The position numbers and the translations under genes are program-made. The notes beneath the pieces were generated by a model. The model did not search any database and was not told where the DNA came from. It saw only the letters and a list, made by a program, of their open reading frames with translations. A DNA stretch of 64,000 nt, taken from contig DISZ01000015.1 in the NCBI GenBank assembly GCA_002422085.1, forward strand, positions 105,063 to 169,062. The letters are read 5' to 3'. The stretch is from Rhodobacteraceae bacterium UBA6197. Lineage in GTDB: Bacteria > Pseudomonadota > Alphaproteobacteria > Rhodobacterales > Rhodobacteraceae. This document shows, piece by piece, positions 8,357 through 17,504 of this stretch (position 1 is its first letter; each line of letters begins with the position of its first letter).

Positions 8357-9766
8357 GTGACTGATACAAGTTGGATACCCGACCTCGGCAATCGCCTGGG
8401 TCCGAAATATTTGGCACTGGTGCACGCGCTGCGTGACGGGGTGCGCGATGGCACGCTGACGCAGGGCCAACGCGTGCCCACGGTGCGGGATCTGGCGTGG
8501 CGCATCGGCGTCACACCGGGGACCGTGGCGCGCGCCTATCAGATCGCCACGCAAGAGGGTTTGCTGCAAGCCGCCGTCGGGCGCGGCACCTATGTCGCCA
8601 GCACGGCACCCCGACTTGGCCCGACGCAGCCGCTCTATATCGACCGCGCCCCCGAACTCGACCGGGAAAGCGGCGTGGTCGACCTGCGCTCGCCGCAACT
8701 TCCCGATGTCGGGCAGACGGTCGCCATAGCGCGGGCGATGATCGAGGCGGCGGGCGACATTGGACCACAATACCTTGAATATCCGGGGCTTAGGCGCGAC
8801 AGAACCTGCCGCCGCGCGGTTGTTGACTGGCTGTCGGACTGCAGTTTGGGACCGCTTTGCGAAGAGGATCTGGTGCTGACGCATGGCGGGCAAAACGGCA
8901 TCAATATCGTGCTGCAATGCTGTTTGCGCGGCGACCGTCCCGTGGTGCTGGCCGAAGAGCTGGCCTATCCGGGGTTTCGCCACGCCGTGCGGCTGAACCG
9001 CGCCGAGGTGATGGCCGTGGCGCTGGATGACGAGGGGATGCGCGCCGATGCACTTGAGGCGGCGTGCCGGCGCACCCGCGCGCAGGTCGTGTGTATCGCG
9101 ACCGAGGCGCAAAACCCCACCGCCGCCCGAATGAGCCTGACCCGGCGCCAGGAAATTGTATCGGTCGCAAGGGCATACAATCTGCAAATTCTGGAAGACG
9201 ATTGCTACACCGTGCCCTGTTCCGGCCTGCCCAGCCTGCATGAGCTGGCCCCCGAGCGCACCTGGCATGTCTCGAGCCTGTCGAAGACGATCTCGGCGGG
9301 GTTGCGCTTTGGCATGGTGGTTTGTCCGACGGGGATGGGCGAGGCCGGGCGTCTGGCGGCGCAGCACAGCTATTTCGGCCTTGCGCGCCCGGTCACCGAC
9401 ATTGTCACCCGGCTGCTGGTATCGGGCGAGGCGGCGCGGTTGCGGCAGGCGGCACAAGACAAGATGTCGCGGCGCCTTGACATGGCGGTGGCGGCGCTGG
9501 AGGGGCAAGATGTCACCTGGCAGCCGGGTCTGTCGTTTCTGTGGCTTCGGCTGCCGGCGGGGTGGCGCGCCTCGACCTTTGCCCGGATGGCCGAGTCCGA
9601 GGGCATCTTGTTGCGCTCGGCCGATGAATATGCGCTGATCGACGGACATGCGCCCAATGCGGTGCGGATCGCGCTGGCGGGTGGAATCCCCGAGGATCGT
9701 TTTGCGCAGGCGATGGCCTGCCTGGCGCGACTTCTGGCCAACCCGCCGGGCGATCTGCCGGTCTGA
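8357..9766 (+). CDS. MocR-type GntR regulator with aminotransferase domain
   Basis: A 469-residue fusion of an N-terminal GntR winged helix (about residues 20-85, 'VRDLAWRIGVTPGTVARAYQ' in part) and a fold-type I aminotransferase-like domain (about 110-460). The PLP-binding lysine is K310 in 'SSLSKTISAGLRFG'. MocR regulators sense PLP with an amine or amino acid and control vitamin B6, GABA, taurine or ectoine genes. GTG start at 8357. A short aldehyde-dehydrogenase-like gene follows 17 bases later, and a polyamine-class importer lies beyond it; an amine or amino-acid regulon fits, but the ligand is not visible. Confidence 0.9.
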   Translation: MTDTSWIPDLGNRLGPKYLALVHALRDGVRDGTLTQGQRVPTVRDLAWRIGVTPGTVARAYQIATQEGLLQAAVGRGTYVASTAPRLGPTQPLYIDRAPELDRESGVVDLRSPQLPDVGQTVAIARAMIEAAGDIGPQYLEYPGLRRDRTCRRAVVDWLSDCSLGPLCEEDLVLTHGGQNGINIVLQCCLRGDRPVVLAEELAYPGFRHAVRLNRAEVMAVALDDEGMRADALEAACRRTRAQVVCIATEAQNPTAARMSLTRRQEIVSVARAYNLQILEDDCYTVPCSGLPSLHELAPERTWHVSSLSKTISAGLRFGMVVCPTGMGEAGRLAAQHSYFGLARPVTDIVTRLLVSGEAARLRQAAQDKMSRRLDMAVAALEGQDVTWQPGLSFLWLRLPAGWRASTFARMAESEGILLRSADEYALIDGHAPNAVRIALAGGIPEDRFAQAMACLARLLANPPGDLPV

Positions 9767-9782
9767 CGGGCAGGGGGAGGGG

Positions 9783-10340
9783 ATGGACGAAAGCTACCCG
9801 GAACGTGCGTTGACCCATTATGTGGGAGCAAGCTGGCGGGCACCGCTGTCGGTGCGGATGCATCCGCTGGCAACTTCCGGTTTGGCGGTGGTGCTGGCCG
9901 GGCGCGAAGATTGCGCCCGCGCCGGGGCTGTCGCGCGGGCCGCGCAGGGGGCGTGGGGGGCGCTGCCGGTGCCGGCGCGTCTGGCGGTGTTGCGGCGCAT
10001 GGCAGCGGCCTTGCCCGACCGCGATCGCGATTTGAAATCCGGGTTCCTGGCCGGGATCACCGCCGAGGCAATGACCCCACGATGCCGGTCGGGCGTGGTC
10101 GAATTGATTTGCGCGCACGAACCCTCGCTTGGCGGGTTTGCGCATCGGATCGGTGCCGCGCTGGCGGTCGGTCGCACTGTCATTGCCGTGCCGCCGCTGA
10201 GCGCGCCGCTGGGGCCCATCGTGCTGGCCGTGGCTGCCGACAAGGCCGGACTGGCCGCAGGGGTATTCAACCTGCTTCAGGCAGAGGCCGCGGAAATCAG
10301 GGGGCTTTCAAGCGATCTTTTTCCGGAGTCGGACCTCTAG
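9783..10340 (+). CDS. Truncated aldehyde-dehydrogenase-like protein
   Basis: 185 residues resembling only the N-terminal part of an aldehyde dehydrogenase: 'AARAAQGAWGALPVPARLAVLRRMAAALP' in outline (family pattern A..A..W..LP...R...L), then 'ALAVGRTVIAVPPLSAPLG' matching the ALDH 'AL.AGNTVV.KP.E..PL' nucleotide-binding segment, and 'AGLAAGVFNLLQ' matching 'AGLPPGVLNVV'. The catalytic Cys/Glu half is absent (normal length is about 480), and the key Lys of 'KPSE' is replaced by PPLS. ATG at 9783 follows GGGGAGGGG. It may be a remnant, or a non-catalytic protein kept with the MocR gene. Confidence 0.6.
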   Translation: MDESYPERALTHYVGASWRAPLSVRMHPLATSGLAVVLAGREDCARAGAVARAAQGAWGALPVPARLAVLRRMAAALPDRDRDLKSGFLAGITAEAMTPRCRSGVVELICAHEPSLGGFAHRIGAALAVGRTVIAVPPLSAPLGPIVLAVAADKAGLAAGVFNLLQAEAAEIRGLSSDLFPESDL

Positions 10341-10491
10341 CCCGCGCCTTGGCCGCATTGCCAACCCGGGCAATCGTTTTTAGTCCTGCCCGTCGAAAAT
10401 CTGCATGCGCCCCCTTTTCAGCGCCGTTGCCATATGCAAACCTCCGGCCAACGCGCCGGCAAAAGGCGTGACCAAGGGAGAGTGAAGGCAA

Positions 10492-11376
10492 ATGGACTGG
10501 AAGTCACGTTTGCGCCGTGTGACCCGAACCGAGGCGTTCAGCGGCTATGCGCTGGTCAGCCCGACGGCGCTTTACGCTATCTTGATGCTGGCCGCGCCAC
10601 TGGCGACGATTCTGGCATTTTCGTTTTTCAAGGACGGCTATCTGGTCGTCGTGCGTGAATTCACGCTGCAAAACTATATCGACACCTGGAGCGACGAGAT
10701 CTTTCGCGCGATCCTGATGCGATCGCTGATCGTGTCGGGGCTGGTGACGCTGGTAACGGTTCTGCTGGCGTTTCCGATTGCCTATTATGTGTCGTTCCAC
10801 GTCGAGGCCTCGAAGAAATCGCGTTGGCTGTTTCTGATCACCATCCCGTTCTGGACCTCGTATCTGATCCGCGTGTTCTTGTGGAAGGTGATCCTGGGCT
10901 ACAACGGCGTCGTCAACTCGGCGCTTTTGGGGGTGGGGATCATCGACACCCCGTTTCAGATGCTCAATAACGTGCCGGCGATTGCGATCACCCTGGCCCA
11001 TGCCTATGCGCCCTTCGCGATTTTGCCGATCTTCGTGAGTCTCGAAAAGATCGACCGGGCGTTGCTGGAGGCGGGGCAGGATCTGGGGGAAAGCAAGATG
11101 ATGACGTTCTTGCGCGTGACGCTGCCCTTGGCGATGCCGGGGGTGGTGGCGGCGGTTTTGATCGTCTTCATCCCGACGATCGGGGACTATGTCACGCCCG
11201 AGCTGATTGGCGGCGGCAAGCTGCCGATGGTGGCCAACATGATTCAGGCACAGATGCTGCCGCTGGACAACAAGCCGCTGGGCTCGGCAATTGCGGTTTC
11301 GGCGATGGTGGTCGTGGCGCTGATCAGCTTTGGCTTTGTATTCATGAACCGGCGTTTCTTGCGAGGTCAGAAATGA
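10492..11376 (+). CDS. ABC transporter permease, PotB-type (polyamine class)
   Basis: A 294-residue inner-membrane permease with six predicted membrane spans starting near residue 20 ('YALVSPTALYAILMLAAPL'). The coupling loop 'EAGQDLGESKMMTFLRVTLPLAMPG' is the EAA motif of the spermidine/putrescine permease family. The 3' end overlaps the next permease start by four bases (ATGA). It pairs with the PotC-like permease and PotA-like ATPase. No binding-protein gene lies in this operon. The family also carries opines, GABA-like compounds and Fe, so the substrate is uncertain. Confidence 0.9.
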   Translation: MDWKSRLRRVTRTEAFSGYALVSPTALYAILMLAAPLATILAFSFFKDGYLVVVREFTLQNYIDTWSDEIFRAILMRSLIVSGLVTLVTVLLAFPIAYYVSFHVEASKKSRWLFLITIPFWTSYLIRVFLWKVILGYNGVVNSALLGVGIIDTPFQMLNNVPAIAITLAHAYAPFAILPIFVSLEKIDRALLEAGQDLGESKMMTFLRVTLPLAMPGVVAAVLIVFIPTIGDYVTPELIGGGKLPMVANMIQAQMLPLDNKPLGSAIAVSAMVVVALISFGFVFMNRRFLRGQK

Positions 11377-12179
11377 AGCTTCCCGGCCTCAGGCTTTATG
11401 CACTTGTCTATCTGTTGTTTCTTTACGCACCGATCTTTCTGCTGCCGATCTTTGCCTTCAATGACGGCACGATCATCGCTTTTCCGTTGAAGGGGTTCAC
11501 CACCTCGTGGTTTGGCCAGATGTTCGGCAATGACACGCTGGCGCGCGCGGTGCGCAATTCGATGATTATCGCGGTCAGTTCGGCCGTGCTGGCGACCACG
11601 CTGGGGATTTTCGCCGCCCGCGCGGGATCGCGCTTCAGCTTTCCGGGCAAGGGCGGGATCATGGGGCTGATCATGCTGCCCTTGGTGCTGCCCGAGATCA
11701 TCGTGGCGGTGTCGCTTCTGGTGGTGCTGCTGGGCATGGGGATGACACTGTCGGTGTTTACCGTGATCCTCGGCCATGTGCTGATCTGCACGCCCTATGC
11801 GATTGCGATCTTGAATACGGCGTTCTCGTCGCTGGACCGCAGCCTTGAAGAAGCGGCCGTTGATCTGGGCGAAACGAAATGGTCCACTTTCCGGCTGATA
11901 ACCCTGCCGTTGGTGATGCCGGGGATCATCTCGTCGCTGCTGATTTCCTTCACCATTTCGCTGGATGAATTCATCATCGCATTCTTTCTGGCCGGGAATG
12001 AACCGACGCTGCCGACCTATATCTTCTCGCAGCTGCGCTTCCCCAAGCAAATCCCGATGATCATGGCGCTTGGCACCTGCCTTGTGCTCTTGTCCATCGT
12101 CCTTCTCACCATTGCTGAATATTTCCGCCGCCGCGGTATCGCGCGCTCTGGCGGCAAGGATACCGGAGGCTTCCTTTGA
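11373..12179 (+). CDS. ABC transporter permease, PotC-type (polyamine class)
   Basis: A 268-residue permease with about six spans. The EAA loop reads 'EEAAVDLGETKWSTFRLITLPLVMPG'. The start of the protein ('YALVYLLFLYAPIFLLPIFAFNDG') and 'SFTISLDEFIIAFFLAG' are characteristic of PotC/PotI. ATGA overlap with the PotB-like gene upstream and TTGA overlap with the ATPase downstream show a translationally coupled three-gene unit. Confidence 0.9.
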   Translation: MKLPGLRLYALVYLLFLYAPIFLLPIFAFNDGTIIAFPLKGFTTSWFGQMFGNDTLARAVRNSMIIAVSSAVLATTLGIFAARAGSRFSFPGKGGIMGLIMLPLVLPEIIVAVSLLVVLLGMGMTLSVFTVILGHVLICTPYAIAILNTAFSSLDRSLEEAAVDLGETKWSTFRLITLPLVMPGIISSLLISFTISLDEFIIAFFLAGNEPTLPTYIFSQLRFPKQIPMIMALGTCLVLLSIVLLTIAEYFRRRGIARSGGKDTGGFL

Positions 12180-13282
12180 CCGTGCAATCCGCAGACCGCC
12201 CATCCATGATCGAGTTTCAGGACGTCCATAAATACTATGGCGATTACCACGCGCTGCGCGGCATTACCGCGAGCATCCGTGCGGGCGAATTCTTTTCACT
12301 GCTGGGCCCCTCGGGCTGTGGCAAGACCACGCTCTTGCGAACCATCGCCGGATTCGAGGGAATTTCCTCGGGCGCGGTGATGATTGACGGCAAACACATG
12401 GAGCATGTGCCGGCCAACCAGCGCCCGACCAACATGGTCTTTCAAAGCTACGCGATCTTTCCGCATCTGAGCGTCGAGCAGAACGTCGGCTTTGGCCTGC
12501 GCCGCGATCCACGCTCAGAGGCCGACAAGGCGAAGGCGGTGGCCGAGGCGCTCGAGATGGTCGGCCTCAAGGGCTATGGCGCGCGCGCTGCGCACGCACT
12601 GTCGGGCGGCCAGCGCCAGAGGGTGGCACTGGCACGCGCGCTGATCCTCAAACCCAAGGTGCTGCTGCTCGACGAACCGCTGAGCGCGCTCGACAAGAAG
12701 ATGCGCGAACAGATGCAGGTCGAATTGATCAAACTTCAGCGTCAGGTCGGCATCACCTTCGTGCTGGTCACCCATGACCAGGAAGAGGCGCTGGTCATGT
12801 CCGACCGCATCGCGGTGATGTTCGAGGGCGAGATCGCCCAGCTTGCCGACCCCGAAACGCTCTACCGGCGGCCCAATTCGCGCCGCGTGGCCGATTTCAT
12901 CGGCGTGATGAACTTTCTTCCCGCCACCATTCTGGGCGAGGCCAACGGCCAAATTCAGGTCGAAGCTGCCGGTCTGGGCCGGGTCGAGATCGAGACCAAT
13001 CAGGCTCCCGGCGCAATTTCGGAGGGCGAAGCCAGTGTCGGCTTCCGCCCCGAAACGCTGACCATTCTCTACGAAGGCCAGACCGCCAGTGACCGCGAAA
13101 CCGCCGGCACCATCGACGAGGTCGTCTATTACGGCGACATGACCTATTACGACGTGCGTCTGGACGGGGTCGACAAGCCGGTGCGGATTTCGATGCGCAA
13201 TGTCTTCGGACGGCCGGTTCTTGATATCGGCACGCGCACCCGCGTCGCCTGGTCTGCGGGCGCATTGGTGCTCTTTCGCTGA
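12176..13282 (+). CDS. ABC transporter ATPase, PotA-type
   Basis: A 368-residue ATPase: Walker A GPSGCGKTT, Q-loop 'VFQSYAIFPHL', signature LSGGQRQRVALARAL, Walker B VLLLDEPLSALD, H-loop 'VTHDQEEAL', then a C-terminal TOBE domain (about 285-365). TTG at 12176 is chosen because GGAGG lies six bases before it and it overlaps the previous stop; an in-frame ATG ten codons later is the alternative. It completes the importer; the next gene, cysS, is a separate unit 342 bases away. Confidence 0.9.
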   Translation: MTVQSADRPSMIEFQDVHKYYGDYHALRGITASIRAGEFFSLLGPSGCGKTTLLRTIAGFEGISSGAVMIDGKHMEHVPANQRPTNMVFQSYAIFPHLSVEQNVGFGLRRDPRSEADKAKAVAEALEMVGLKGYGARAAHALSGGQRQRVALARALILKPKVLLLDEPLSALDKKMREQMQVELIKLQRQVGITFVLVTHDQEEALVMSDRIAVMFEGEIAQLADPETLYRRPNSRRVADFIGVMNFLPATILGEANGQIQVEAAGLGRVEIETNQAPGAISEGEASVGFRPETLTILYEGQTASDRETAGTIDEVVYYGDMTYYDVRLDGVDKPVRISMRNVFGRPVLDIGTRTRVAWSAGALVLFR

Positions 13283-13344
13283 CTGACTGCGGTTCTGCCT
13301 GAAAGGCGGGGGCTGTCCGCCCCCAGCCGCTTTTGACAAAGCGG

Positions 13345-13425
13345 CTTCCCCCGAGAGTATTTTTTCCAAACAGAAGCATCGAGCGATTTCCGGCTTCTTT
13401 TTGGAGGAAATACTCCGGGGGGAAG
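13345..13425. repeat. Intergenic palindromic element, copy 1
   Basis: Imperfect inverted repeat: the left arm CTTCCCCC..GAGTATTTTTTCC..AGAAG (13345-13376) pairs with the right arm CTTCTTTTTGG..AAATACTCC.GGGGGGAAG (13394-13425). It occupies the 342-base gap between the PotA-type ATPase gene and cysS; nothing else is evident in that gap. Related elements lie at 36347, 47495, 49171 and 63780. It may act as a bidirectional terminator or a mobile REP-like sequence. Confidence 0.75.
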
Positions 13426-13624
13426 GCGCGGCACGCGCCTTGGGGGCAGCGCCCCCTTGGCAAGGCACTGGTCGCGCGCTAGGGTTTGACGATGAAGAAT
13501 CCGGCCCCGATTTGCATCTGCGGCATTACCTGCTGACATTTGTCACGCGGGCCGTTTCTTCAGTTTCCAAAAACCGGATGAACCTGCTAAGCCCGCTGCC
13601 GGAAACGCGCGCGCGAGGAAACCC

Positions 13625-14995
13625 ATGATCCAGATCCGTCTCCAGAACACCAAGAGCCGCCGCAAGGAGGTTTTCGAGCCGATCGACCCTGCCAATGTGC
13701 GGATGTATCTGTGTGGGCCGACGGTCTATGACCGTGCCCATATCGGCAATGCACGGCCGGTCGTGGTGTTTGACGTGCTGTTTCGGCTGTTGCGCCATGT
13801 CTATGGCGCCGATCATGTGACCTATGTGCGCAATCTTACCGATGTGGATGACAAGATCAACGCCAAGGCCGCCGCGACCGGCCGCCCGATCCGCGAGATC
13901 ACCGATGAAACCATTGCCTGGTATCATCAGGACATGGCCGCGCTGGGGGCGCTGTCCCCGACCCATGAGCCGCGGGCAACCGACTATATTGGCGAGATGA
14001 TCCTGATGATCGAGGAACTGATCACCTCGGGTCACGCCTATGCTGCCCAGGGGCATGTGCTGTTCGATGTGCGCTCTTTTCCTGAATACGGCAGGCTTTC
14101 GGGCCGATCTGTTGATGACATGATCGCGGGCGCGCGCGTCGAGGTGGCGCCCTACAAGCGCGACCCGATGGATTTTGTCCTTTGGAAGCCGTCCGAGGCG
14201 GGTGTGCCGGGGTGGGACAGCCCCTGGGGCCATGGGCGGCCCGGTTGGCATATCGAATGTTCGGCGATGTCGCATGCCTTGCTGGGAGCGGCGTTCGACA
14301 TTCACGCCGGCGGGATCGACCTGCAATTCCCGCATCATGAAAACGAAATCGCGCAAAGCAGTTGCGCGCATCCGGGGTGTGGTTTTGCGCGGGTCTGGAT
14401 GCATAACGAGATGCTGCAAGTTGAAGGCAAGAAGATGTCCAAGTCTTTGGGCAATTTCTTTACCGTGCGCGATCTGCTGGACCAGGGCATCCCCGGCGAG
14501 GTGATCCGCATGGTCTATCTGGGCACGCATTACGGCAAGCCGATGGACTGGACCACCGACAAGGCGAAAGCGGCCGAGGCGACCTTGCGCAAGTGGCGCG
14601 GGCTTGTGGCGGGTGTGGCACCAGCGCGGGCGCCGGCCCCGGCGGTTGTCGCCGCGCTGGCCGATGACCTCAACACGGCGGGCGCGATCGCGGCGCTGCA
14701 TGAGTTGGCCGCGCAAGGCGACCTTGCCGGATTGCGGGCCTCGGCGGCGCTGCTCGGGCTTTTGGAGGACGCGATGGGGGGCTGGGCCGAGGTGCCAGAG
14801 GTCGATCTGTCGGATCTGACGGCACGGCTGGCGGACTTGCGGCAAGCTGCGATGGCCAGCAAGGACTTCTCTGCCGTCGATGCGTTGAAATCGGCGCTGA
14901 TGGGGGCCGGGGTCGAGGTGCGCATGTCGAAGGCCGGGGTTGAGCTGCTGCCCGGACCGGAATTCGACCCGGCAAGACTGGAGGCGCTGAAATGA
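13625..14995 (+). CDS. cysS: Cysteinyl-tRNA synthetase
   Basis: A 456-residue class I synthetase that charges tRNA-Cys. The catalytic domain has the zinc/HIGH region 'YLCGPTVYDRAHIGNARP' near residue 30, with HIGN as the HIGH motif, and KMSKS in 'GKKMSKSLGNF'. 'HHENEIAQS' supplies further zinc ligands. Its length is normal for the family. ATG at 13625 is followed directly by the family N-terminus 'IQIRLQNTKSR'. The stop overlaps the cimA start by four bases, so the two are co-transcribed. Confidence 0.97.
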   Translation: MIQIRLQNTKSRRKEVFEPIDPANVRMYLCGPTVYDRAHIGNARPVVVFDVLFRLLRHVYGADHVTYVRNLTDVDDKINAKAAATGRPIREITDETIAWYHQDMAALGALSPTHEPRATDYIGEMILMIEELITSGHAYAAQGHVLFDVRSFPEYGRLSGRSVDDMIAGARVEVAPYKRDPMDFVLWKPSEAGVPGWDSPWGHGRPGWHIECSAMSHALLGAAFDIHAGGIDLQFPHHENEIAQSSCAHPGCGFARVWMHNEMLQVEGKKMSKSLGNFFTVRDLLDQGIPGEVIRMVYLGTHYGKPMDWTTDKAKAAEATLRKWRGLVAGVAPARAPAPAVVAALADDLNTAGAIAALHELAAQGDLAGLRASAALLGLLEDAMGGWAEVPEVDLSDLTARLADLRQAAMASKDFSAVDALKSALMGAGVEVRMSKAGVELLPGPEFDPARLEALK

Positions 14996-16614
14996 CCCGT
15001 GAACGGCTTTACCTTTACGACACCACGCTGCGCGACGGGCAGCAAACGCAGGGGGTGCAGTTCTCGGCCGCCGAAAAGGCGCAGATCGCGCGGGCGCTGG
15101 ATGACCTTGGGGTGGACTATATCGAGGGCGGTTGGCCCGGTGCAAACCCCACCGATTCCGAATTCTTCGAAACCCGCCCCGAGCTTCGCGCCACCTTCAC
15201 CGCCTTTGGCATGACCAAGCGGGTCGGGCGTTCGGCGGAAAACGACGATGTTCTGGCGGCGGTGCTGAATGCGGGCACCCCGGCGGTCTGTCTGGTCGGC
15301 AAGTGCCACGGCTATCATGTAACCACGGCGCTTGGCGTCAGTCTTGAGGAAAACCGCGAGGCGATCGCGGCCTCGGTGGCGCATCTGTGCGCGCAAGGCC
15401 GCGAGGCGTTGTTTGACGCCGAGCATTTCTTTGACGGCTACCGTGCCGACCCCGGTTATGCGCTGGCGTGCCTGCGCGCCGCGCATGCGGCGGGCGCGCG
15501 CTGGATCGTTCTGTGCGACACCAACGGCGGCACCTTGCCGGCCGAGGTGGGCCGGGTGGTGGCCGAGGTCATTGCCGCCGGCATTCCGGGGGACCGGCTG
15601 GGCATCCACTGCCATGATGATACCGGCAATGCGGTCGCGGCCTCGCTTGCGGCAATCGACGCCGGGGTGCGACAGGTGCAAGGAACGCTGAACGGGTTGG
15701 GCGAGCGCTGCGGCAATGCCAACCTGACCAGCCTGATCCCGACGCTGCTGCTGAAAGAGCCCTACGCCGGCCGCTATGAGATCAAGGTCTCAGCTCAGGC
15801 GCTTGCGGGGATGACGCGTCTCAGCCGGATGCTGGATGACATCCTGAACCGGGTGCCGCTGCGTTCGGCGGCCTATGTCGGGGCCTCGGCCTTTGCGCAC
15901 AAGGCCGGGCTTCATGCCAGCGCGATCCTCAAGGATCCGACGACATACGAACATATCGACCCCGCGCTTGTCGGCAATGCGCGGGTCATCCCGATGTCCA
16001 ATCAGGCGGGGCAGTCGAACCTGCGCGCCCGTCTGGCCGCCGCCGGGATCGCGGCAGATCCGAAGGGCCCGGCGATGGCGCGGATCCTCGAGGTCATCAA
16101 GGACCGCGAGGATCAGGGCTATGCCTACGACGGCGCTCAGGCCAGCTTCGAGTTGCTGGCGCGGGCCGAACTGGGACTCTTGCCAAGCTTCTTCGAGGTC
16201 AAGCGCTATCGGGTCACGGTGGAACGGCGCAAGAACAAATATGACCGGATGGTCAGCCTGTCCGAAGCGGTGGTCGTGGTGAAGATCGGGGGCGAAAAGA
16301 AGCTGTCGGTTTCGGAAAGCATGGACGAGGCCGGGTCGGATCGCGGCCCGGTCAACGCGCTGGCCAAGGCGCTGGCCAAGGATCTGGGGCCCTATCAGGC
16401 CTGCATCGACGATATGAAGCTGGTCGATTTCAAGGTCCGCATCACCCAAGGCGGCACCGAAGCCGTGACCCGCGTCATCATCGACAGCGAAGACGGGCAG
16501 GGGCGGCGCTGGTCCACGGTGGGGGTTTCGCCCAATATCGTGGACGCGAGCTTTGAGGCGTTGCTGGATGCGATGATCTGGAAGCTGGTGCGTGACGAGG
16601 TGGTCCCGGTATGA
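14992..16614 (+). CDS. cimA: (R)-citramalate synthase
   Basis: A 540-residue HMGL/IPMS-type acyltransferase that condenses pyruvate and acetyl-CoA to citramalate, the first step of the threonine-independent route to isoleucine. The N-terminus 'YLYDTTLRDGQQTQGVQFS' and 'IHCHDDTGNAVA' carry the metal and catalytic residues; the C-terminal third is the LeuA-type allosteric dimer domain. Length and the 'YIEGGWPGANPTD' motif favour CimA over 2-isopropylmalate synthase. In Rhodobacteraceae this enzyme may also supply branched C5 units. ATGA overlaps on both sides link it to cysS and the following gene. Confidence 0.93.
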   Translation: MTRERLYLYDTTLRDGQQTQGVQFSAAEKAQIARALDDLGVDYIEGGWPGANPTDSEFFETRPELRATFTAFGMTKRVGRSAENDDVLAAVLNAGTPAVCLVGKCHGYHVTTALGVSLEENREAIAASVAHLCAQGREALFDAEHFFDGYRADPGYALACLRAAHAAGARWIVLCDTNGGTLPAEVGRVVAEVIAAGIPGDRLGIHCHDDTGNAVAASLAAIDAGVRQVQGTLNGLGERCGNANLTSLIPTLLLKEPYAGRYEIKVSAQALAGMTRLSRMLDDILNRVPLRSAAYVGASAFAHKAGLHASAILKDPTTYEHIDPALVGNARVIPMSNQAGQSNLRARLAAAGIAADPKGPAMARILEVIKDREDQGYAYDGAQASFELLARAELGLLPSFFEVKRYRVTVERRKNKYDRMVSLSEAVVVVKIGGEKKLSVSESMDEAGSDRGPVNALAKALAKDLGPYQACIDDMKLVDFKVRITQGGTEAVTRVIIDSEDGQGRRWSTVGVSPNIVDASFEALLDAMIWKLVRDEVVPV

Positions 16615-17378
16615 GCCTTGCCGCCTGCGCCAGCGCGGTTGAAGCCGGCGACCCGGACCGTTTTGCCGCGACGATGGCCGCGCCGGTGGCGGCGCGGGCG
16701 CGGCTCTGGCCACTTTATGCGCTGAACCTCGAACTGGCCCGCGCGCCTTGGGCCAGCGCCGAGCCGATGGTGGCTGAAATGCGGCTGCAATGGTGGGTCG
16801 ATGCGCTGGCGGGACTGGCCACGGGCAAGGTGCCGGCGCATCCGATCGGGGGCGTGCTGGCGGATCTGGGGCCGGCCCTCGACCCGACGCTGCTGATCGC
16901 CATTGCCGAGGCGCGGCGTTGGGATTGCTGGCACGACCCGTTCCCCGACGAGGCGGCCTTCGACGCCCATATCGACGCCACGGCGGGCAATCTGATGTGG
17001 CAGGGCGCGCGCCTTCTGGGCGCCCCGGCCTGTGCTGAATCGGTCGTGCGCGACCACGCCTATGGTGCGGGCCTCGCGGCCTGGCTACGTGCCGTGCCCG
17101 CCTATGAGGCACGCGACCGGGTGCCGCTGCCGGATCGGCGGGCGGCAGCGGTCGCCTGCCTTGCCGAACGGGGGCTTGCGCGGCTTGACCGGGCCGCCTC
17201 GGCGCGCGCCAGGGTGCCTGCCAAGGCTGCCCCCGCGCTCTATTGGGGTTGGCAGGCCCGAACCCTCCTGACACGGACCCGACGCGCCCCCGATGCCGTG
17301 ACCGGAGACCGGCTGGCCAGTTCCGAGTTTCGGCGCCGCGCCGGATTGCTGCGCCTTGGGCTGACCGGGCGCTGGTAG
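16611..17378 (+). CDS. Squalene/phytoene synthase superfamily protein
   Basis: A 255-residue all-alpha protein of the isoprenyl-diphosphate synthase superfamily. 'FAATMAAPVAARARLWPLYALNLELA' and 'RLQWWVDALAGL' match the first helices of the phytoene synthase fold, but the first Asp-rich motif is degenerate, as in the mitochondrial complex I assembly factor NDUFAF6. The second region reads 'DATAGNLMWQGARLLG'. Catalysis of head-to-head condensation is therefore doubtful. The start overlaps cimA's stop. Possible roles are a non-catalytic assembly factor or a divergent prenyl synthase. Confidence 0.75.
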   Translation: MSLAACASAVEAGDPDRFAATMAAPVAARARLWPLYALNLELARAPWASAEPMVAEMRLQWWVDALAGLATGKVPAHPIGGVLADLGPALDPTLLIAIAEARRWDCWHDPFPDEAAFDAHIDATAGNLMWQGARLLGAPACAESVVRDHAYGAGLAAWLRAVPAYEARDRVPLPDRRAAAVACLAERGLARLDRAASARARVPAKAAPALYWGWQARTLLTRTRRAPDAVTGDRLASSEFRRRAGLLRLGLTGRW

Positions 17379-17504
17379 CCGCCGCGACGTATTCGTTCCG
17401 GGCTTAAACGAATCTTCAGTAGTTCACGCAATGGTCGCGAAGAATGGGGCCTGCGCCTCTTGTTTTGCGCGACTCTGCCGGGGCGGGTCTATCGGAGGCC
17501 GGGA

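Noticed and set aside
15790..17274. A 494-codon minus-strand frame
   Set aside because: It is antisense to cimA and the phytoene-synthase-like gene and has an Arg/Pro-rich, low-complexity composition typical of shadow frames.
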